From contig CM043944.1 in the NCBI GenBank assembly GCA_014529385.2, forward strand, positions 167,719,740 to 167,783,739: a DNA stretch of 64,000 nucleotides. Reading direction: 5' to 3'. Of the stretch, positions 33,907-46,013 are shown in pieces. Source of the DNA: Adiantum capillus-veneris. Its lineage: Eukaryota; Streptophyta; Polypodiopsida; Polypodiales; Pteridaceae. The notes beneath the pieces are model-generated. The model did no database searches and was not told the DNA's origin. It saw only the letters and a program-made list of their open reading frames with translations. A program made the position numbers and the translations under genes. Each line of letters opens with the position of its first letter. Within the stretch, counting starts at the first letter, position 1.

Positions 33907-34048
33907 TATATATGATGTGATTACCCACTTTTGCTATCTATACTTGATTAACTTCTCTTGTGTAATTAAGCATCGTCATTATTACTTTAGCACCATGAAT
34001 GGTTCTCTCTCCAATCCCCCCTAAATCCCAACAATTGGTATTAGAGCC
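33583..34048 (+). mobile_element. LTR (33,583-34,033) plus primer-binding site
   Basis: The LTR starts TGTTGGGGTATGCC and ends ATCCCAACA, about 451 bases. A TATA box CTCTATATAAAG lies near 33,801, followed by a long (AT)n run (33,860-33,904). TGGTATTAGAGCC at 34,036-34,048 is the initiator tRNA-Met primer site, so this is a 5' LTR in plus orientation. No gag or matching 3' LTR follows inside the window. Confidence 0.75.
33860..33904. repeat. (AT)n microsatellite
   Basis: An AT run of about 45 bases inside the LTR at 33,583-34,033. Confidence 0.95.
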
Positions 34049-34958
34049 GATGGTTCCCCCTTGGCCTAATCATTTTTGCCACTAAGACATTAGATAGAAA
34101 CCCCTAATCTAGCCTACTCTCCCTCCTATTAATCTCCCCGTTGCATACCTCATGTTTAATTGGCATCCAATTGGTTAGCATAGACATGTTCTTGAGTTTC
34201 AAGACTCTTGAGACCATTAGATGCTCAATTAGCATTAGGGATTGCCAATAAACATTCAAGTGCATGCATTAGTATTTTACTTAAATTTTTGACATCGTTT
34301 TTTTCGTGTGTTATTGCTTCCTCGTTAGCCTCTCCTACTGGCACAATCGGCATTCCCAAAGTGTGTGTGTGCGTAGTTCTCACTAGAGCTTCCCGTATCA
34401 CGTCTCTGTGCTCAAATTGGCCAAGAATATTACTTCAATTGCCCAATCAAATTGACAAGCTTTAAGCACCACCCTCTGATTTTTCAGCAACCCAAGTGTG
34501 TGCGTGCGTGCGTGTGTGTGTTTTTTTTTTTCGAAGGCATTAATTTCATGATATTTTTTGTCAAAAGAAGCCTTCAACACCCTTTTAAATTCACCACAAA
34601 ATCCCCATGTACCTTTGAGGAGGTGTCAACCCACATACTCTTTTGCTCCTTTTAAAAGGCTGCCAATGCCCTTTTTTATAGAAAGGCAACTTGCAACAAA
34701 ACCCCCCTTTGAAAAAAAAAAAACTGCAAAGTTCAACTCAGAGGAAACCTTCAAGGGGGAGCACCCACGGAAAGCTTGATCTCTCTCTTGCCAAAGCCCA
34801 AAATCGCGGCCTTCCCACACAGATCATTGCCAAGGGAAAAAAAGAAAGGGAAACAATTCAAAAGGAGTTCAAAGCTTTCCAAAAGTATTCAAATACAAAA
34901 GGACCAAAGGAAGATCCTAAGGGAGATCCCACGAATGTCAACATCGAACTTCAAGCAT

Positions 34959-35035
<77 letters not shown>

Positions 35036-35237
35036 ACCTGCGAGGGCCCAAACTCATGGATGACTACTGCGTGTCTAATTTGGTTAAGAATTACACCTCA
35101 AACATCAAAGGTTTAAGTTTAATTGAGGATAGAAAGTCATAACAATGCAAGCTTAAGATCAATGGGTTTATTCTGAGGCCTCCTTGATCAATTCACTCAC
35201 AATTGTGAGTTTTGCTAAAAAAAAAAGATCAATGGGT
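34049..35237. other. Non-coding stretch with GT and CA microsatellites
   Basis: No gag-like frame follows the primer site. The region holds a GT plus T run (34,497-34,531), an A run near 34,720 and a long (CA)n tract (34,961-35,034). The open frames across these repeats are spurious. Confidence 0.5.
34961..35034. repeat. (CA)n microsatellite
   Basis: A CA run of just over 70 bases. It creates the poly-Thr-His pseudo-frames. Confidence 0.95.
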
Positions 35238-37019
35238 TTATTTGAACGTTGGATTGGAACTTGAGATAATTAAAACATGCAGTGGGGTCTTAAAATTGGT
35301 GCCAAAGACATAGGATTTTAAGCTTTTGGAATGAATCTTCACACTCATTGGTCCATACAAACTAAGTGATAAGGCCATAAATGGGTTTAGCAATGACAAT
35401 GTACATGTATATAAATCTATGATAATATCCACAATGTCCCATGAATGCTTGAACGTCCTTGACATTCATTGGTCTATGCATTTCTGCAATCACTACCACC
35501 TTTTCCATATCGGTTGCAATGCCATTTTTTTAGACAATATGTCCGAGAATATTGCCTTGTTTGACCATGAATACATATTTTCCAAGATTTAAACAAATAA
35601 TGTATAGATGGTATTTCTAAGACACACTTGAGGTGCTCAAAATGGTCTCCTCTTTTGGATGAATGCAAACAAAGATCATCCATGTAAACTTCTAGGAAGC
35701 TTTGTAGATATTCCTCAAATGCATGGCTCATTAGCCTTTGGAAAAATGTTGGTGCATTTGTCAATCCAAAATGCATGATTCTATAAGAAAATATTCCCCA
35801 TTCCATGGCAAAAGTTGTTTTGTGTAGATCTTTAGGATCAATGGCTAGCTGATTTCAACGAGAGAACCCATCCAAGAAGTTGTAGGCTTCTTTTCTAGAT
35901 ACTCTGTATGATCGATGATGGGAAGAGCATAGTTATCTCATATGGTTGCAACATTCACCTTCTTGAGGTTCACACACTCTGAGTTTCCGGTTCTTCTTTG
36001 ATACCATCGCAATTGGTGACACCTAGTCAGTGTGCTCAATTTTGTAGATGAATTTGGCTTCCTTGGTTTTTTCTATCTCCTCCTTTATCTTTTTGGCAAA
36101 TTTCTTATTATAGGTATAGGGTCTTTGTCTGTTTGGTTTGACATCATCTTGCAAAGGAATTTTGGGGGATCACTTAATAATTATGTGACTATCACATGAG
36201 TACAGCAGAAGGACTTATCAAATTTCATTTTTTCTCACATTCTCCCATACAAAAGGATACCGTAAAATAAAAAAGAGAATAACAGGGGAAAATTCAATGA
36301 TAATATCTTCCCGATGAGTGTAAATAGTGTATATACTATCAAAAAATCATCAAAAATAGTCCTTTTTAGAGTATTTTTCATCATTTTTGTCGATAGGGAA
36401 GCCTAAAAATAGAGAAATCCAACAAAAAACAATAAAGCTGTGTTTTTCAAGGGATTTTCTTAATTATTGAATCTTTACTTTACTTTTTTAGAGCATTTTG
36501 CTATTTTCTTTGATTTTTTTAAATAAACAGGTCAAAATTAATAATAAATAGAAGGGAAGCTCAGATGGAAAAATTGAAGACACGATGGTGATTAGAAGGA
36601 CAAGGTGGACAAGCACAAAAATTTTCAATGAAATCAGAAGACGGAAGCGGGAAGCCTAAATTAGGCGGCCATGCCTACTTTAAAACTATAGACTGAATAG
36701 GAAAAGGGTGTATTTTATATGTCAAAATTCATAGATAAGGAGTTTTAAAAATCTTCCTTGAATACACGTGATATACAAAATTTATCCAGAGTGACCTCCT
36801 CAAGATGGAAATAATGTGCCGATAGATTTCAAGATCTGCTCCCTTGAGATCTTTGTATGACCTTGCAAAAATATCCCTATACTCTTTCAAAGTTTTGATG
36901 AGGAGTTTTTCCTCTTCTTGAGACAAATTTGTAGCTATGTAGGCTAGTTTTGGTTTATCTCTAAGATTTTCTAGGTCAATCTTCTTGCCCGTCTTTGGGC
37001 TCTCATAGGATTCCTCCAT
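35238..37019 (-). pseudogene. Gypsy pre-RT and RT fragment (minus strand)
   Basis: From 37,019 leftward: LAYIATNLSQEEEKLLIKTL and YKDLKGADLEIYRH, the segment before RT in non-chromovirus gypsy elements. A broken stretch follows, then RT proper (35,806-35,474) with WGIFSYRIMHFGLTNAPTFF, QRLMSHAFEEYL and the catalytic YMDDL. The thumb and RNase H start follow to 35,238. Stops and shifts throughout. Confidence 0.75.
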
Positions 37020-37419
37020 TCCTTAGGTTGTCTCCTTGGGCTTTTGACAATGGTTGTTTAGTTCTACAAAGTATACTTTTTGTAATGCGATGGAACACTA
37101 ATAGACCCTTGTTTGTTGCTATCGGACGCCATTTCAGTGGTCCATACCTCTTTCAAGGTTCTTTTAACTCCTTGTATTTAGCTTTTCACTTCGTTTTTGT
37201 CATTGCGGGTCCCTTTCCTTTTGTTTCATCTACCAACTATGGTTTTTGTTTCGTTTTGGATCGTCATTTCAGATTCTTTTCTTTTTCTTAAATGGGGTAT
37301 CTACTAGTGATCTTATCCTTTCTATTATATGCTCCTTTTCCAAGTCTGATACCTCTATGGTGAGAGGTTATTCCTCTAGCTCATCCTTCATGCTACATTT
37401 ATCCTGTAACACAAAGGTT

Positions 37420-38262
37420 CACCAATAAGTTTTTCTAACTCATATGTACCATTCAAGAAAACATGCTTCACTTCGTATGGCCCCAACCATTTGTCCCTCA
37501 ATTCTTTTGAAAAGTGAAATCCAAGCAAGAATCATATTTCAATACAAGATCTCCCTCATTAATCTCTTTCTTTGGTATCCTCTTATTCATCTTATCTATC
37601 CTTGTCTTTGCATGTTGAAGATAATAATCATTGGCTTTCTCTGTGTCCATTTGCAAAAACTTTACAACAAAATCCTTTCCTACATCTTTCCTACTCATCT
37701 TGAACTCTATAAAACAATTTCAATGCATCCAGTTTCATATGTATAGGCATGAGAGATTCCTTTCCATAAATAAGCCCATATTGTTGTAAACTGTGCAGAC
37801 ACTTTATATGCAATTCTATAAGCCCACAATCAATTTTCCAAGTCCAAGTCCCACTCCTTGGGATGCTCTCTAGCATACTTTGAAAACATCTTCACAATTT
37901 GACCATTGCAATTTTGAACTAGTCCATTGGAGTATGGGTAGTAAGGAGAATAATGCATGTGCTGAATTTTCAATTTCTCCATGAGAGCACCAACAAGTTT
38001 TCCTCTAAACCCTCGACCACAATAAAAAATGATAATCATAGGAGCTCCAAACCTGCAACACACCTATTCATACAAAAAAGAGGCTTTTACATCTTTTACA
38101 TCTTTTACAGCTCTCGCTTTTACATCTTTTACGCCTGTTGTTACATCTTTTACAGCTCTCGCTTCCACCCACTTTGTCAAATATTCCACACTAAAAAGGA
38201 TATACTTTTCGCCATTATTGGTCCTTGGCATCAAACCTACAACATCCATTTCCAAAGAGACT
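37420..38262 (-). pseudogene. Gypsy integrase fragment with expanded KDV repeat (minus strand)
   Basis: Reading leftward: MEMDVVGLMPRTNNGEKYI, VEYLTKWVEARAVKDV, then an in-frame expansion of short VKDV units before SFLYE. Next come a GFRGKLVGALMEKLKIQHMH and YPYSNGLVQNCN core, and the C-terminus EGDLVLKYDSCLDF...KELRDKWLGPYEV, a GPY module. It ends near 37,420, upstream (on this strand) of the RT fragment at 35.2-37.0 kb. Integrase preceding RT is the wrong order for one gypsy element, so these are most simply two fragments. Confidence 0.75.
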
Positions 38263-38400
38263 CGTCCAAAAGTTTTTTATTTGCAAACACTTAGCATTCA
38301 TGGCATGAATTGCTTAAAAAATAAGCACCTCTCATTGTTAGCAGGTCATCGCAATCGGACGTCTACATCATAGCTGTCTGGCACTAACATTGTAATGGAA

Positions 38401-38778
38401 TTGGCCTATTAACTTGAGAGTAGCGAAAATTAGAGAGAGTACTTTTGAGAAATCATTTTGTGAGCATAGCGGGTGAATATAATTGAAGTTAGCAACATAA
38501 ACATAGCATTTAGTTAATTGGGCATGAACAATACTTTTGCAAGAGAGAAATTAGATAACATGACAATAGTTGATGACCGGATTTATGTGTTGGCCTATTA
38601 ACTTGAGAGTAGAGGAAATTAGAGAGAGTACTTTTGAGAAATTATTTTGTGAGCATAGCGGGTGAACATAATTGAAGTTAGCAACATAAACATAGCATTT
38701 AGTTAACTTGGCATGAACAATGCTTTTGCAAGAGAGAGATTTAGAGAACATGACAATAGTTGAGGACTGGATTTATGT
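38401..38778. repeat. Tandem duplication, 189-bp unit, two copies
   Basis: Copies at 38,401-38,589 and 38,590-38,778 both begin TTGGCCTATTAACTTGAGAG and end near GGATTTATGTG, with a handful of differences. Confidence 0.9.
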
Positions 38779-39260
38779 GGATCCGGTCCCCCCTCCAATA
38801 GGCATTTGTATTATGATTTCTCCCATCAAAAGAGACTTGTTACAATACACTCTTTGTGTTCCTTATGACCTAGGTGATGCAATGAAGATGGAAAGCTTCA
38901 TGCATCACAAGCATAACATAAACTTTGTGGAAAGTATTAACTATCCCAAGCCTCATTCCCAAATCCTCAATCACCTTTGCAGGTGGAGGGAGCTAGCACG
39001 GAATGAGGGTAGGGAAGAGGAAGAAGAAACATTTCATAGGAGAAACAAATAGTTCCTCACTTATCATCACTCTTCTTTCTAGCATACATAATAGCATAGT
39101 AATGAACATGGAAAAGATGGAAAGCTTAAGCATTGAAGCATGGCTCTTGGTTAGATTTGCATTCCATAGCCAAGAGTGTTGGTGTAAGCTCTCAACCTCT
39201 ACTTTCTTGGAGAAGGAGAGGGAGCTCTTGCACTTTGCACAATACACATTGAGAATGTGT
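38779..39260. mobile_element. LTR-like remnant related to 53.7-54.3 kb
   Basis: Short stretches such as CCGGTCCCCCCTCCAATAGG and GGAAAGCTTAAGC...CATAGCCAAGAG recur in diverged form near 53,880-54,240. Ends are not defined. Confidence 0.35.
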
Positions 39261-39293
39261 CTCTATGTGTGTGTGTGTGTGGGGGGGGGGGGG
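39261..39293. repeat. (GT)n-(G)n run
   Basis: A GT tract passes into about 12 G residues. It may be part of a former polypurine tract ahead of the element 3 LTR, but this is unproven. Confidence 0.7.
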
Positions 39294-39574
39294 AGAGTAT
39301 ACCCCCTAAGCAGGCCCCCTACTTGCTTTGGTTGACCCCCCCCTTGTAGCTCATGCTTGAAGCTCATTGGACTTGTTGATGGTGGAACACAGAAGAAGTT
39401 TCCCCAATATGTTGTCTCATTATTTTTGAAGCGAAATGCTTCTTTTTGTAATATCTGAGAAGCCATTAGACTTTGTGGCAACAAGCCTCTAAGGAGGAAT
39501 GTATATAAGTCAATTTTTGTAACCCTAAACCCAACTTTTGAATTAATCAAGTCTAGTTTTCATTTTGTGTGGTG

Positions 39575-39614
<40 letters not shown>

Positions 39615-40233
39615 CTTCTCTTCCCTACGCGTGCTACTGAGGGTCCATTTCTAAAACAACACCCCCATCGTGTTAGCAACGGCGAGGGCTTTCATTCAAC
39701 ACCAAGAGTGTGTGATTCCGACTACGACGCAAAGTGCGCTTGTACAAGCTTCTGGGTGAGTTTTCTTGTAAACCAGGTGTCTGTTTGGTGAGTTCATTGC
39801 ACCTATGGATTCACGGGGAGTAGGAATACACATTCGGACCATATGCCACAAAAAACGGTTACTTGTATTTTATTGTCTATCTTTATACACGATTGTCGCA
39901 AGAGGTAGTTGGAGGTCAGATATTGAGTCATAGTCCTTAGGGTATTGTCTCGTGATAAGGAGAGTATATATTGTGAGTTTCATGACTTTTTGAATGCATT
40001 TGGCCTAGGTTCGTATAGCATGAGCACCGTAGGTTGGATTGCTTTCACTAGTGCATAAGAATGCTTAGATTTGATTTCCTCGATTAGAGATTGTCCTAGA
40101 AGGTCGAGAAGGAGGTTGACACCCATCTTCTTGTTTCCACACGCCTACGGGTTAAGCTTCACCCTTGGCCGACATAGAGTTGTTGGTTCTGTTCTCGCTA
40201 TGCTAGCATCCGCTTGTGGCATATCCGCCAACA
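39294..40233 (+). mobile_element. Element 3 5' LTR (left end uncertain)
   Basis: The right end is fixed by the primer site: the LTR ends ATCCGCCAACA at 40,233. A TATA-like ATGTATATAAG lies near 39,498, and a (GA)n tract (39,578-39,611) falls just after the expected transcription start. The left end is placed after the G run only provisionally. No second copy is in the window. Confidence 0.55.
39578..39611. repeat. (GA)n microsatellite
   Basis: A GA run of about 34 bases in the element 3 LTR, downstream of its TATA-like box. Confidence 0.95.
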
Positions 40234-40234
40234 T

Positions 40235-40252
40235 TGGCGCCGTTGTCGGGGA
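40235..40252 (+). other. Primer-binding site of element 3, tRNA-Asp type
   Basis: TGGCGCCGTTGTCGGGGA matches, with one change, the site used by Athila/Tat-type plant gypsy elements (complement of the tRNA-Asp 3' end). It marks a plus-strand gypsy element starting here. Confidence 0.85.
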
Positions 40253-40744
40253 ACGAAGCCCTAGGTAGGTGACCGTAGACTAATCCTATGAGGTGAGAGT
40301 TCCTCTGGTGTGCCGTAGTATTCTTTTCTATCTTAGTTTAGTTAGGACCTATAGGGAGGTGCTAGGAAGCGTGTGTCTTGCCATGGTCACCCGTGTTGAT
40401 GGTTTTAGTTTAGAATTGTATTGGTTCGAGAGTTTGAGTGGTTGAAGAGGTGATAAAGGCATTGGCTAGTCCATGTGTGTTAGTTAAGTGCTTATCTACT
40501 CACAATTGCAAAAGCCCATTTTTTATGTTTAGGAGTAGCTTTAGGAAGATGAATTGATCTTGATCTAGAGCTGTCCATCAATGAAAATTTGCTCGAGTTG
40601 ATTGCTTGCATTGAAATCTTGAAAAGAGAGTGATTATTAGTTGAAACAGTGCAAAACAAGGTTCTTAAAAATGTTTTGCATGACTGAGGATTTCCGAGGC
40701 ATAAGAAGGCATTAGAAAGAGCTCTGCACATAAAAATATGAATT

Positions 40745-42065
40745 CTGCAAGGTTAGAATTTATACGCGTATAAAGTCTCCAGGGCTAAAAAGAGACCAAA
40801 GTTATGGAAACTAACTGTGCCGGAGAGTTCAAATGAGTATTTATACCCTAGGAACACCTTGAGTGGGACATTTTGTCATAAAATTGGGGACCAAAATCCA
40901 AAACTCGAAGTGATTGTGATGGAACAAAGCATAAAATTGTGTTTGTGAGCACTTATGAGCTTTAAATCTTGTTGTGAACACATGTACATGTTGCTGATAA
41001 ATAGGGGAACTTAGGGTAGAAACATGTCTGAATTCTGAGAGAGGAGACTTTATATGCGTATAATGTCTCCAACATAGATTTGGGCAATATCCTGCATGTT
41101 GTCATCACTAAGCCATTTGGGAGGTGTATATAAGCTTGACTACAAGATTCCACACCATTTGGTCAGCCAACTTTACATCTGGAGAGAATTTTGCAGATTC
41201 TAACCAAAAACAAAGAAAAGTAGTGAATTGGTGAATCATTGGCTTGATATCAAACTTGATTTTGAGCACATATGCTTTGAGAACACACAAAAAGAGAACC
41301 TTGGATTGAGATTTAAGTTCATTTTTGTCAAAAGGACTTTATACACGTATAAAGTCTTTTTGCCTAGAATAGACTCAAATGGTACAAAGGTATATATGCC
41401 CAAATTTTCCTAAAGCCTTGGGGAAGTCCATAGCTTAAATTTTATTTCATTTGGACCAAATCTGAGCTTAAAAAGATCAGGAAACAGTACAAACATTCTA
41501 CACACCCTTTTTTTATCACAACTTGAACAAACTTGATTCCTAACTCAAGTCAGAGAATATCTGTGAAGCCCCTAAGTGCTGGGCTACCTCTGGAGCAAGT
41601 TTCATGTCAATTGGCTCAAAAAAACATTATACGCGTATAGTGTGTTTTTGATGTTATTGAGCATTATTTGAACTTAAGACCATACAGGGAGTCTGAGCAC
41701 ACAATTATAAGCACAAACCTGCAAAAATTTAATCAATCTGGTCAAAAAGACTTTATACGCGTATAATGTCTTTTTGGCCCTATTGACTTCCAAAGCTAAA
41801 CTGGGGCATATCCTTGCATTCTAAGGGACCCTAGAAGCCAATAGCCAAGATTACATTCAAATTGGAAATCATTTGAGCCTATAAGTGCCAAAGAAGATAA
41901 AAAAGATCCAAAATCAATGTGCATCAAATTGTAACTTACACTAAAGTGGTCTAATTGTCATTTTGAAAGTTTCTGAGAGTTACATGAATTGTAGACAACA
42001 TTTGGTAAAGAAATATTGCAATTTTTGTCAAATAGACTTTATACTTGTATAAAGTCTAAGAGCCA
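40745..42065 (+). repeat. Six spaced hairpin palindromes in the element 3 leader
   Basis: Six copies of an inverted repeat with core TTTATACGCGTATAAA are centred near 40,766, 41,056, 41,346, 41,633, 41,760 and 42,046. Spacings are about 290, 290, 287, 128 and 286 bases. Arms reach 12-20 base pairs with few mismatches. Sequence between copies is weakly similar (GTCAAAAAGAC before; GGGC-AATATCCT-GCAT-like after), consistent with an old tandem array of about 288-bp units with one shortened. The array lies between primer site and gag, contains no long open frame, and would be part of the packaged RNA leader. Confidence 0.85.
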
Positions 42066-42434
42066 GATTTAGAGCATACTGAGTAAATTGAGCCTGTCAG
42101 GTGTTCCACTTAACTCTGACAACACATTTTACTAGTCAATTCAGTGAGAAGAACACATACGGGGAACCAACCCTCCCAAAAGAATCTTTGGACAAAAAAT
42201 ACTTGCATGTTCTTTCTACTCAATACTAAATGTTACTAAAAGGAGAACCACCATTGACAAAGATTTGCAGAGTCTAAATTTTTGTACAGATAGCCAAAAA
42301 CAAGGTCCAGCAGATCCAAACCAATCGGAAGTACAATCAATCAACCAATTGGAGAGCTCAAATAGCTAGAGTAAGACACGATAGAGCAAAATCTACAGGT
42401 AAAAGGTTTGGATTTGTAGTGGTGTGTTAAGGGA

Positions 42435-43411
42435 TTGATGTATTTAAGATCAGTAACAAACCTCCAAAGAGACGAAAAATCACAAGGAGATCAGGTCAGC
42501 ATAGTATCTATGGAGGAGAGTGTGACCCAGGCTAGAATAGATCCACTAGCACCAATCATAGAAGATGGTAGTGGAACCGACACCTCTTCTGAACAATCCT
42601 TTTATCTCATGGAAGACCGGAACATCGTGGTTAACCAACCAATCCAAGGAAAAGGAGGGAGCACCTCTAGAAACCCTCCTCGGACAATAAGGTTTACAAC
42701 CCTTTACTTAGATGGACCAAATGCCCATGGGGCTTTGGTATATGTTGACGAAAGGGACAAAAAAGTATATATATTGAGGAAAAACCAGCAGAAGGAGTGG
42801 ATACCCTTCTAGCGTATGATGATGGGGATAGATTTCGTGATGAGGAGGGAACACATTACCTTATTGTTAAGGATCAAGAGAGCTACAACAAGTACAGGGA
42901 TAATGTGGTAAAGGGGGAGATGGTTTTTGAAATCACCAAAATACCTCCTCTAATAGACCTTCCTTATGCCACCCTAGTGTTTGACAAAAAGGTGACTAAA
43001 GTTGCCACTAATCAAGGAGCGGTAGGAATCTATGAATACTTGAATGGGAGAGTCAAGACATATTTCCGATGTCTAGGACCATTTTCCTTTGAGCTAGGCA
43101 CATAAAAGACTATGTACTTGTTCTCATATGAATTAGGTGAAGGGAGTCTCATACTATATATTGACAAATATGGACGAGAGTATATGCCGATAGAGAAAGC
43201 AGAGGTAGCAAGATTGATAGCCACTAGAGTAACTCCAACAGACCTCGCTGCCACTCAAGGACTAAATCCTACCCCCAGTAAATCTACCAATCCCTTTGAG
43301 GAAATGGAGGATGCGACCATAATTCCATCCAAGCAAGCTGGAATGGTAGAAATGCCAGTTTTTCCTTCGTATCTCAACACAAATCCAGAATCGTTGCAAT
43401 CATGGTTGTGA
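42435..43411 (+). pseudogene. Element 3 ORF ahead of or N-terminal to gag
   Basis: Three open pieces (42,435-42,812; 42,797-43,105; 43,112-43,411), joined by a shift near 42,800 and a stop near 43,103, form one original frame of about 320 codons. Motifs include SFYLMEDRNIVVNQPIQGKG, RTIRFTTLYLDGPNAHGALV and YMPIEKAEVARLIATRVTP. I recognise no domain. It may be the N-terminal part of gag, as element 2 gag also has an unrelated acidic N-terminus, or a separate ORF before gag as in Ogre-type elements. Confidence 0.5.
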
Positions 43412-43474
43412 CCCATAGTTACAAGGGATCAAGAGTTCCATTGAGGTGAAGTCCCTATTACAAACAGTTCATAC

Positions 43475-44500
43475 GTGACCCCTATAGTCTCACCCATGCC
43501 CACTTACTCTTATTCTTATCCCAAGGAAAGCAAGGGACCAACAACGGTACCGACTACAACAGGATTCCCCTATATGAAGAGAATCAAAATAGAAAGAGGT
43601 TTTGCAATGGAACCACCTATTGAAAGGTCATATAGAGGATATGGGATGGGGGGTGCAGTTGACGGAAGATTGAGACCTGGACAAGACCCTGTGAGGGGTG
43701 AAGGACGAGGAGATTGCATGATTTGACTGGTGGAACAAAGACGTGTTAGACCTTCGCAAGTCCAAAAATGGGTACACAAAAGGTATTCAGGAGAAGGGGA
43801 CCTAGAGATCACATGGCAACATTCTTGAGAGTAATCCGAGTAGAAAAGGTTAGAGACTTCGATACACAATTTTCTAGATTTGGACTCACTATAGAGGAAG
43901 ACACAGCCACCTGGTTTGATTCTGTGGAAGAAGATATTTTGGGACCATCCAAGAGGTTTTTGACGAGTTTGTGGAGGAATTCTCTCAAAGAGGGATAGCC
44001 CACAATAATGTCTCTCAAATCCACAAGTTTAAATAGAAAGAGGGAGAATCTGTCAGGAAGGCAGCCCTACGGCTGAAACGATACGTAAAATTCTACCCAA
44101 TGGAAGAACTACCTACTCAATCTAGACTGATGTTGACATTTATCCAAGGATTGAGAAATGCAGACCTTCAAAAGGATCTGCATATGAAGAAAATCCCCAC
44201 TCTAAATCAGTTAACCAAAGAGGCTTTGTTCCTGGTAGATAACTATGAGATCTATAGAGTTGGAGATCTAAGAGACAGGGATGATGATTCATCATCTCAA
44301 CAAAGTGGGTCAAAGTTTGGAAAGACAGTACATCGAAATGAACCAGGAGTAAATCAAGAGTGACTGATAGAGGAGGTGCTAAAGAGGATTAGCCCATTTT
44401 CCAAGCCACAGGCTAAGCCATTGAAGTGGTGCGCCATCAAACAGAAATGAACAAATCATATTATTGAGGAATGCTACTATAATAAAGGGTATGTGAGAGA
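43475..44500 (+). pseudogene. Element 3 gag capsid domain
   Basis: The gag core reads across frames: FRRRGPRDHMATFLRVIRVE, VRDFDTQFSRFGLTIEEDTA and TWFDSVEEDI, then (44,041-44,363) GESVRKAALRLKRYVKFYPM, LMLTFIQGLRNADLQKDLHM and TKEALFLVDNYE. Near 44,430 a degenerate knuckle reads WCAIKQK-stop-TNHIIEECYY, missing one Cys. The order matches a gypsy gag. Several stops and at least two frameshifts are present. Confidence 0.75.
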
Positions 44501-46013
44501 ATAATAATAGGTTCCCCAACCGCAAGTAGCACCACCTCAAGTGTCACCTATACCAAGATATACTGCGGGGAATTTACTAGGACCAGGTGGGGTTGAACGA
44601 CCACAGCCAATTTTAGGGCAACAACCACCACTCCTAGGGACAAGACCAATAGACGTGAGATACATGCCCGCTAAGTTTGCATATTATCTATTGTTGCCAT
44701 TGACTATGTATATTGATGAGGCTATATGGGGAGAGAGCACAACAACCCCTAGAGCTATTAGGGCGGGAAGAAGAAGAAGAAGAAACCAAGTGGAAGAAGA
44801 AAGCTTGAACTTGCTTGCAATGGAGGGAATTTTAGTTTTGAATGCTTGGTTAATGGAGCAAGAGCTTTTGGTTGCAGGAGTATGATACATTATTGTAGCT
44901 GTCTTTTAGTACCTTGACTACTTTCAGACCCCGTTAACAATGGGCCCACATATGGATATCGTAAACCCCGTAAAAACAAGATATTACCTCATCTTTGGTC
45001 TCTTTCTTTTGTATTTCTTGATTTATTTCTTCCCTTTTCTACGTTACGTTAGCTCGATGTTCATTGGACGTGCCTCCTTTTCTCTCTCCTCAATAAGGCC
45101 CTCCAAATGACCTCCACAATTCCCTCATGTATCGGTTGATCTAGCCAAATGGGGCTTCGATCGGCTAGTAGCAATAGCCTAGAAAAAGCAATGGGCCAAG
45201 TAGTTTTGCATCCCACAACTAGGGAGAGTCAATTTTTTTACGAAGATTGTGGCATGTCTAGGCAGAGAATGGGATTCACTAGAGGATGCCCCAAATTCAA
45301 ACAAAATGGACTAAAAGAGTACGACAAACCAAAGCAAAGAATGTGGGAGCACCTTCTATCTCTTCAAGTACCATAAGGGCAAATAAAAGAAGATTGGATC
45401 ACCAACAAACCGCTACAACCACTATGGATGAAGAAACCTTTGATCAAGACAATTTATACAAATGATGGACCATATCTATCAGCAGGAGGAGTAGGCAAGG
45501 CAAGGGCAGCAATAGGAAACTCAACAGCATGAAGAACCAAAAATAACAAGCTATGTGCCTACCAATCTAATTCACATGGAGTTCCCGCCCACTAATGTAA
45601 GCCTTCAGTCAAAGCAGGCCATCCAAATCCATACAGATAGTACAAAGTAGAGGTCCCATACGGACCACTCACAGAAGAGGAGCAGGCAAAAAAGAGTATC
45701 CATGATTTGTTGGATGGCTACAGTCTAGAAGAGGCACAGGCTGCAGTGGACTTACCAATGTCCTTCTTAAAAGAGCCCAACACAGAGTTAAGAACACCCA
45801 AATAGGTAGCAGGAACATGTGATCAATTAGAGGGCTTGCAAAAACCCAATGACGACTAATCAAGCATAAGAAATAAAAAAGGAATAGGTAGAAGAAGGAG
45901 TAAATAAACATGAAGGATTGTTAAAAAATACAATAAAACATCAAAATGGCTAGTTTACTACTTTTATTAGAAACTTAACAACAACAAATTATCCATGCAG
46001 TCACAAAGATACA
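44501..46013 (+). pseudogene. Element 3 degraded middle part, no pol seen
   Basis: Only small fragments are readable: a Pro/Gln-rich piece (44,541-44,885), a Cys-containing SFFYEDCGMSRQRMGF-like piece (45,149-45,376), and LTEEEQAKKSIHDLLDGYSL around 45,670. No RT, RNase H or integrase motif was found on either strand, so pol seems deleted. Confidence 0.4.

Noticed and set aside
34691-35116. Open frames across the (CA)n tract
   Set aside because: They consist of Thr-His or similar dipeptide runs produced by the microsatellite.
40745-42065. CRISPR-like array
   Set aside because: Spacing is about 288 bases, spacers are partly similar to each other, repeats are diverged palindromes, and the context is a plant retroelement.
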